A stretch of DNA of 5,520 nt from Frankiaceae bacterium (GTDB lineage: Bacteria > Actinomycetota > Actinomycetes > Mycobacteriales > SCTD01): the NCBI GenBank assembly GCA_947479995.1, contig CANKBT010000231.1, positions 1-5,520 of the forward strand, given 5' to 3'. Below, in pieces: positions 1 through 3,763 of the stretch. Within the stretch, counting starts at the first letter, position 1. Each line of letters opens with the position of its first letter. The notes below the pieces were generated by a model, which ran no database searches, was not told the origin of the DNA, and was given only the letters and a program-made list of their open reading frames with translations. A program made the translations under genes and the position numbers.

Positions 1-192
1 GACGGGGAGGTCTGCACCTGCGACCTCGCGGTCGAGGTGGGGCTCACCGAGGCGACGACCTCGCACCACCTGGCGCAGCTCAAGCGGGCGGGCCTGGTCG
101 AGGGGCAGCGACGCGGGACGAACGTCTTCTACCGCGCGCGCCCGGAGTCGCTGGGCGCGCTGTGCCGGGTGCTCGACCCGGAGTGCTGCTGA
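1..192 (+). CDS. arsR: ArsR/SmtB-family arsenic-responsive repressor, C-terminal part (5' end outside window)
   Basis: This is the last 63 residues of a winged-helix repressor that binds the ars promoter and releases it when arsenite or antimonite binds. The family is usually about 100-120 residues, so roughly 40-55 are missing to the left. Seen directly: EVCTCDL at fragment residues 3-9 matches the ELCVCDL metalloid-binding site of classical ArsR (two Cys spaced C-x-C at the start of the DNA-reading unit). The recognition helix SHHLAQLKRAGLV is at residues 21-33, followed by the wing (EGQRRGTNVFYRA). Three further Cys sit near the end (fragment residues 55, 62, 63; terminal ECC). The stop codon overlaps the aquaporin start by one base (TGATG), which gives translational coupling with a channel and ArsC downstream. 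This context supports arsenic rather than zinc or cadmium as inducer. The exact set of thiol ligands is inference. Confidence 0.9.
   Translation, partial: DGEVCTCDLAVEVGLTEATTSHHLAQLKRAGLVEGQRRGTNVFYRARPESLGALCRVLDPECC
180..183 (+). promoter_or_regulatory. Ribosome binding site for the aquaporin gene (GGAG), decides its start
   Basis: GGAG lies inside the last codons of arsR, 8 bases before the ATG at 192. It favours that ATG over an in-frame GTG at 162, which would overlap arsR by 31 bases. Confidence 0.6.
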
Positions 193-917
193 TGCGCCCG
201 CTCCCGCAGCCCGGCCGCCCCGACACCGCGCGCAAGGCCTTCGCCGAGCTGGTCGGCAGCGCCCTGCTCGCCGCCACCGTGGTCGGCAGCGGCATCGCCG
301 CGCAGACCCTGTCGCCCGACGACGTCGGCCTGCAGCTGCTGGAGAACGCGCTCACCACCGGCGGCGTCCTCGTCGCGCTCATCCTCGCGCTCGGCCCGGT
401 GTCGGCCGCCTTCAACCCGGTGGTCACCCTGGCGGAGCGCGCGCTCGGCGCGATCAGCACCGCGACCGCCGCCGCGCTGATCGCGGCGCAGGTCGCCGGC
501 TGCTGCCTCGGCGTCGTCGTCGCCAACCTCATGTTCGCGCTGCCCGCCGTCGAGGTCAGCACCCGCGACCGCGACACCGGCGCGCTCGCGCTCGGCGAGG
601 TCGTCGCCACCTTCGGCCTCGTCGTCGTCGTCTTCGGCGTGGTCCGGTCCGGCCGCGCCGCGCACGTCGCCTACGCCGTCGGCGGCTACATCACCGCCGC
701 CTACTGGTTCACCAGCAGCACCAGCTTCGCCAACCCGGCGATCACCACCGGCCGCACCCTGTCCGACACCTTCGCCGGCATCGCGCCGTCGTCGGCGCCG
801 CTGTTCGTCGGCATGCAGCTCCTCGGCGGGGCCCTCGGCCTCGGCGCAGCGCTGCTGCTCTACCCGAGGGCCGCCGAGCTGGCCCGCGACCTCACGATCC
901 TGGGAGACCGCCCGTGA
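192..917 (+). CDS. aqpS: AqpS-like aquaporin/aquaglyceroporin (MIP family), probable arsenite channel
   Basis: A 241-residue inner-membrane channel of the major intrinsic protein family, of normal family length. The two half-helix motifs are visible: FNPVV (N75-P76-V77) in loop B and FANPAITTGR (N181-P182-A183) in loop E, followed by SDTFAGIAP. The hydrophobic segments around them fit a six-helix fold. Position between arsR and arsC matches the arsR-aqpS-arsC arrangement known from Sinorhizobium meliloti, where the channel lets arsenite made by ArsC flow out and replaces an ArsB/Acr3 pump. The ATG at 192 is chosen because it forms TGATG with the arsR stop and has GGAG 8 bases upstream. Two features are odd: the selectivity-filter Arg that normally follows the second NPA is Ile184, and the loop-B His of SGAHxNPA is absent (VSAAFNP). 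Classic water or glycerol transport is therefore doubtful. Family assignment is firm; the arsenite role is inferred from context. Confidence 0.9.
   Translation: MRPLPQPGRPDTARKAFAELVGSALLAATVVGSGIAAQTLSPDDVGLQLLENALTTGGVLVALILALGPVSAAFNPVVTLAERALGAISTATAAALIAAQVAGCCLGVVVANLMFALPAVEVSTRDRDTGALALGEVVATFGLVVVVFGVVRSGRAAHVAYAVGGYITAAYWFTSSTSFANPAITTGRTLSDTFAGIAPSSAPLFVGMQLLGGALGLGAALLLYPRAAELARDLTILGDRP
902..906 (+). promoter_or_regulatory. Ribosome binding site for arsC (GGGAG)
   Basis: GGGAG ends 7 bases before the GTG at 914, inside the end of the aquaporin gene. It supports this GTG, whose overlap with the upstream TGA (GTGA) indicates coupled translation. Confidence 0.6.
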
Positions 918-1330
918 CCGCGACCCCCGCCCCCGTCGTCCTCTACGCCTGCATCCACAACAGCGGCCGCAGCGTCGCCGCCGAACGGCTCACCCGGCAC
1001 CTCGCCGGCGACGCCGTGCAGGTGCGCAGCGCCGGCAGCGAGCCGGGCAGCGGCGTCAACCCGGCCGTCGCCGCCGTGCTCGCCGAGCGCGGCATCACGA
1101 CCGACGACCACGCGCCGACGCTGCTGTCGTACGACCTGGTCGAAGGGGTCGACGTCGTCGTCACCATGGGCTGCGGCGAGACCTGCCCCGTCTTCCCCGG
1201 CACGCGCTACGAGGACTGGGAGGTCGCCGACCCCAAGGGCCAGGAGCTCGAGGTCGTGCGCGGCATCGTCGACGACGTCGAGCGCCGCGTGCGGGCGCTG
1301 CTGGACGACCTGGGCGTCGCGGTCGCCTGA
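914..1330 (+). CDS. arsC: Arsenate reductase ArsC, low-molecular-weight phosphatase fold, probably mycothiol-linked
   Basis: A 138-residue cytoplasmic enzyme that reduces arsenate to arsenite. The phosphate/arsenate-binding loop CIHNSGRS is at residues 13-20, giving the C-x5-R-S signature with nucleophile Cys13 and Arg19. The general-acid Asp-Pro is D106-P107 in WEVADPKGQ. MGCGETCPVFPG (Cys87, Cys91) and RYEDWE are typical of the actinobacterial ArsC group. Corynebacterium members of this group form an arsenate-mycothiol adduct that mycoredoxin then reduces. The Cys pair is spaced C-x3-C, unlike the wider Cys82/Cys89 pair of the thioredoxin-type Staphylococcus enzyme, so I infer the mycothiol route. 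A protein tyrosine phosphatase is the alternative from fold alone, but the ars neighbours and MGCGE motif argue against it. The GTG start has a good ribosome binding site and overlaps the aquaporin stop by 4 bases. Confidence 0.93.
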   Translation: MTATPAPVVLYACIHNSGRSVAAERLTRHLAGDAVQVRSAGSEPGSGVNPAVAAVLAERGITTDDHAPTLLSYDLVEGVDVVVTMGCGETCPVFPGTRYEDWEVADPKGQELEVVRGIVDDVERRVRALLDDLGVAVA

Positions 1331-1352
1331 CGGCAGGTGGTCAGATGAGGCC

Positions 1353-2168
1353 GTGACCGCCACCGTGCCGGCGCTGCGCCGCACCGGATGGGCGCCCGTG
1401 GCGGCCGGCGCGTCGGTCGGGCTGCTGGGCGGGATGATCGGCCTCGGTGGTGCGGAGCTCCGCCTGCCGCTGCTGATCGGCCTGTTCGGCTTCGCGGCCC
1501 TTTCCGCGGTCGTGCTCAACAAGGCCCTGAGCCTGGTCGTCGTCGCGACGGCCCTGCCCGCCCGGCTCGGGGCCGTGCCGTTCGGCGACCTCGTCGACCG
1601 GGCCGACGTCGTGCTCACCCTGCTCGCCGGCAGCCTGCTGGGGGCCTGGGTCGGCGCCGCCTGGGCCAGCCGCCTGCGCACCGCGACGCTGCACCGGGTG
1701 CTCGGCGCGCTGCTCGTGCTGCTCGCCGTCGTGCTCGTGGCGGAGCACCTCGGCGGCACGGACCCGCTCGGGCTCGACGGCGCCGCACGCACGGCGGTCG
1801 GCGTCGTCGCCGGCTTCGGCATCGGCGTGGTCGCCGCCGTGATGGGCGTCGCGGGCGGCGAGCTGCTCATCCCGACCACCACCGTGCTCTACGGCGTCGA
1901 CGTCGCGCTGGCCGGCAGCGTCTCGCTGGCCGTGTCGCTGCCGACGGTGGTCGTCGCGCTGGCGCGCTACCGCCGGGACGGCAGCACCGCCGTGCTGCAC
2001 GACGAGCGGCGCTTCCTGCTGCTCATGGCCGCCGGCTCGGTCGGCGGCACGCTCGTCGGCGGGCTGCTGCTCGGCGTGCTCGCCACGGCCCTCGTCGTGC
2101 CGCTGCTCGTCGTGCTGCTGCTGCTGAGCGCCCTCCAGGTCTGGCGGCACGCCCCGCGCGGCACCTGA
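1353..2168 (+). CDS. TauE/SafE (TSUP, formerly DUF81) family membrane permease
   Basis: A 271-residue, strongly hydrophobic membrane protein of typical TSUP length. The family's internal duplication is visible: GLLGGMIGLGGAELRLPLL at residues 23-41 and GIGVVAAVMGVAGGELLIP at residues 156-174 each carry the Gly-rich turn followed by GxELxxP. About eight membrane segments can be drawn, with a polar linker around residues 131-147. TSUP proteins export or import small anions such as sulfite, sulfoacetate or related organosulfur compounds; the substrate here is unknown. It follows arsC on the same strand after 22 bp with no visible terminator, so co-transcription is likely and a role in the arsenic response is possible but unproven. 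The GTG start is the least certain point. AGGTGG (1335-1340) is 12 bases away, somewhat far for a ribosome binding site, and leaderless initiation from an internal promoter is an alternative. Confidence 0.88.
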   Translation: MTATVPALRRTGWAPVAAGASVGLLGGMIGLGGAELRLPLLIGLFGFAALSAVVLNKALSLVVVATALPARLGAVPFGDLVDRADVVLTLLAGSLLGAWVGAAWASRLRTATLHRVLGALLVLLAVVLVAEHLGGTDPLGLDGAARTAVGVVAGFGIGVVAAVMGVAGGELLIPTTTVLYGVDVALAGSVSLAVSLPTVVVALARYRRDGSTAVLHDERRFLLLMAAGSVGGTLVGGLLLGVLATALVVPLLVVLLLLSALQVWRHAPRGT

Positions 2169-2190
2169 CCCGCGCACCGCCCGGGTGGGG

Positions 2191-2196
2191 CACGAT
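2191..2196 (+). promoter_or_regulatory. Possible -10 element of a leaderless promoter before the MFS gene
   Basis: CACGAT resembles the actinobacterial TAnnnT -10 box and lies 6 bases before the GTG at 2203. A transcript starting at or near that G would be leaderless. A clear ribosome binding site is absent (GGGTGGGG at 2183-2190 is 12 bases away). No well-spaced -35 box is visible: the nearest candidate, CTGACC at 2165-2170, is 20 bases upstream. Tentative. Confidence 0.25.
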
Positions 2197-2202
2197 CAGC
2201 AG

Positions 2203-3726
2203 GTGGCGCAGCGCAGGGGACCGGGCGGCCGCCCCGACCCGCGCCCGCAGCGCCGGCGCGACGACGACCCGCGGGCCCGCCCGCCCGACCCGCGAGCGGG
2301 CGCGTCCCGGACTCCCGGCGGCACCGGTGCGCGCGTCACCCGCGCGTCCGTGCGCACCTCCGTGCGGGCCAGCCGCGCCGTCGCCACCCGCGTGCGCCGC
2401 GCGGCCGACGCGGACGGCGCCGACGAGAGCGGCATGTCGGCGCTGCTCGGCGCGCAGGCGCTGTCCAGCGCCGGCGACGCGCTCGTCATCGTCGCGCTCG
2501 CCAGCACCGTCTTCTTCGACGTGCCGCTCGGCGAGGCCCGCGGCCGCGTCGCGCTCTACCTGTGCCTGACGCTCGCGCCCTTCGCGCTGCTCGTGCCGGT
2601 CGCCGGGCCGCTGCTCGACCGCTTCCGCCACGGCCGCCGCACGGTGCTCGCGCTCACCGCGCTGCTGCGCGGGCTCGTCGCCTGGTCGCTGGCCACCAGC
2701 CTCACCGGCCTGGGCCTGTTCCCGCAGGCCCTCGCGGTGCTCGTGCTCTCCCGCGCGTACGGCGTCGCGCGCAGCGCCGCGCTCCCGCGGGTGCGGCCGC
2801 CCGGTCTGACGCTCGTCGCCGCCAACGCGCGCGTCAACGTCGCCGCGGTGCTGTCGACGGGCGTCGCCGCCGGCGTCGGCGGCGCGGTCTCGGGGCTGTT
2901 CGGGCCGTCGTGGGTGCTGCGCCTGGCGGCGCTCGTGCTCATCGCGGCCGGCCTGGTGGCCGTGCGCCTGCCGGCGCAGATCGACGAGGACCGCGACCGC
3001 GACCGCGCGCGGGCCCCGGCCTTCCGCCTGCTCGCCGCGGAGCCGGTCGTCGTCAGCCCGCTGGTCGCGGCGGTCGCGCTGCGCGGCCTGGCCGGCTTCC
3101 TCACCGTCTTCCTGGCGTTCCTGCTGCGCGAGCAGGACGCCTCGACGCAGGTCGTGGGCATCGTCGTCGGGGCGGTCGTCGGCGGCCAGCTGCTCGGCAC
3201 CGCGCTCGCCAGCCGCCTGCCCGCGCACGTCACCCGGCGCCTGACCACCGTGTCGCTGCTGCTGCCCGCGGTCGCGCTCGTGGTCGCCGCCGTGCTCGGC
3301 GGGTCGACCTGGGCCGCCGTGGCCGCCGGCGTGACGGGCGTGTCGTACGCGCTGTCGAAGTTCGCGCTCGACGCGTCGCTGCAGACGCACGTGCCGCCGG
3401 TGAGCGCGAGCGGCGCCTTCAGCCGCTCCGAGACCGGCATGCAGCTGGCCTTCGCCTTCGGCGGGGCGCTCGCCGTCGCGCTCCCGTCGATCGCGGCCGT
3501 CGGCTTCGGCGTCGCCGCCGCGCTCCCCGTGGCGGGCGTGGTGCTCGGCGCCCGCGCCCGCCAGGGCCTGACGGTGCTGCCGCCGCCGCTGCAGCGGGTC
3601 GCCGACCGGCGGCAGGCCCGCCGCGAGCGCGGCGCCGCGCGCGACCAGGCCCGGGCGCCCGGGCGCCCGGTGAGAGCGGAGTCACGCACCGACCCGGAGC
3701 GCCCGTGGTGGGTCGATGACGACTAG
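2203..3726 (+). CDS. Major facilitator superfamily transporter with long basic N-terminal extension
   Basis: A 507-residue inner-membrane secondary transporter. Residues 1-77 are hydrophilic and rich in Arg, Pro, Gly and Asp, ending in a basic amphipathic stretch (RVTRASVRTSVRASRAVATR, 44-63) and ADADGADESG. Membrane segments run from about residue 79 to 450. GPLLDRFRHGRR (135-146) is the MFS motif A in the loop after the second helix. A charged loop containing DRDRDR (263-268) separates the two halves. The last 55 residues are again charged and end in PWWVDDD. I recall this architecture, including the SGMSALLG.Q.L.SAGDAL..VALA.T.FF pattern, from an uncharacterised actinobacterial MFS group, but its substrate is unknown. 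GTG 2203 is preferred to the in-frame GTG at 2185. ATG 2434 would remove the extension, but that stretch has coding-like third positions. It is 34 bp after the TSUP gene and need not share its function. Confidence 0.85.
   Translation: MAQRRGPGGRPDPRPQRRRDDDPRARPPDPRAGASRTPGGTGARVTRASVRTSVRASRAVATRVRRAADADGADESGMSALLGAQALSSAGDALVIVALASTVFFDVPLGEARGRVALYLCLTLAPFALLVPVAGPLLDRFRHGRRTVLALTALLRGLVAWSLATSLTGLGLFPQALAVLVLSRAYGVARSAALPRVRPPGLTLVAANARVNVAAVLSTGVAAGVGGAVSGLFGPSWVLRLAALVLIAAGLVAVRLPAQIDEDRDRDRARAPAFRLLAAEPVVVSPLVAAVALRGLAGFLTVFLAFLLREQDASTQVVGIVVGAVVGGQLLGTALASRLPAHVTRRLTTVSLLLPAVALVVAAVLGGSTWAAVAAGVTGVSYALSKFALDASLQTHVPPVSASGAFSRSETGMQLAFAFGGALAVALPSIAAVGFGVAAALPVAGVVLGARARQGLTVLPPPLQRVADRRQARRERGAARDQARAPGRPVRAESRTDPERPWWVDDD
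2989..3006 (+). repeat. Three tandem copies of GACCGC
   Basis: A perfect 3 x 6 bp tandem repeat in frame inside the MFS gene. It encodes Asp-Arg three times in the central cytoplasmic loop between the two transporter halves, where length changes should be tolerated. Confidence 0.9.
3653..3668 (+). repeat. Two adjacent copies of the palindrome GGGCGCCC
   Basis: The 8-bp palindrome GGGCGCCC occurs twice back to back, flanked by CC and GG, in the disordered C-terminal tail of the MFS gene (encoding around APGRPV). It could fold into a GC-only hairpin about 55 bases before the stop codon. There is no T-run, so it is not an intrinsic terminator. Confidence 0.8.
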
Positions 3727-3746
3727 ACACCCCTCGTTCACCTCCA
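3725..3746 (+). promoter_or_regulatory. Putative PHO box (PhoP-binding direct repeat) upstream of phoD
   Basis: GTTCACCTCCA at 3736-3746 carries the perfect 7-base core of the 11-base direct-repeat unit bound by PhoP in Streptomyces (GTTCACC). The preceding 11 bases, AGACACCCCTC at 3725-3735, keep CACC in exact 11-base phase. The pair starts in the stop codon of the MFS gene and ends 17 bases before the phoD start, so it would sit where an activator overlaps the -35 region. phoD genes are known PhoR-PhoP targets in Streptomyces. The upstream unit is weak (4 of 7 core bases), and GTTCACC also occurs by chance once inside the aquaporin gene (707-713). The functional claim is therefore inference. 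Confidence 0.55.
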
Positions 3747-3751
3747 CCCCC

Positions 3752-3756
3752 GAGGA
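3752..3756 (+). promoter_or_regulatory. Ribosome binding site for phoD (GAGGA), overlapping a possible -10 box
   Basis: GAGGA ends 7 bases before the GTG at 3764 and fixes that start. The nearby ATG at 3756 is out of frame and meets TGA after three codons. The same bases extended to GAGGAT (3752-3757) could instead read as a -10 hexamer of a leaderless transcript. Confidence 0.55.
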
Positions 3757-3763
3757 TGCCGCC

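Noticed and set aside
162..191. Extended aquaporin start at GTG 162
   Set aside because: It would overlap arsR by 31 bases and adds a non-conserved leader. The ATG at 192 has a well-placed GGAG and forms the TGATG coupling.
707..713. A second GTTCACC inside the aquaporin gene
   Set aside because: It encodes part of Trp-Phe-Thr in a membrane segment and lies far from any start. It is treated as a chance match and as a reminder that the core alone is not proof of a PHO box.
860..2177. Long minus-strand open frames opposite arsC and the TSUP gene
   Set aside because: Their translations are low-complexity Ala/Arg/Thr or Gly/Asp/His-rich strings with no domain. They are shadows of real + strand genes in GC-rich DNA.
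2175..2187. Small inverted repeat CACC/GGTG between the TSUP and MFS genes as a terminator
   Set aside because: The stem is only 4 bp with a 5-base loop and no T-run, too weak to call.
1388..2569. 393-codon + strand frame running across TSUP and MFS
   Set aside because: It is an Arg/Ala/Pro-rich out-of-frame translation of two genes whose proper frames show clear membrane segments and family motifs.
3724..3729. TAGACA as a -35 box for phoD
   Set aside because: It is 22 bases from the GAGGAT hexamer, too far for a normal 16-18 base spacer. The overlapping PHO-box reading explains the region better.
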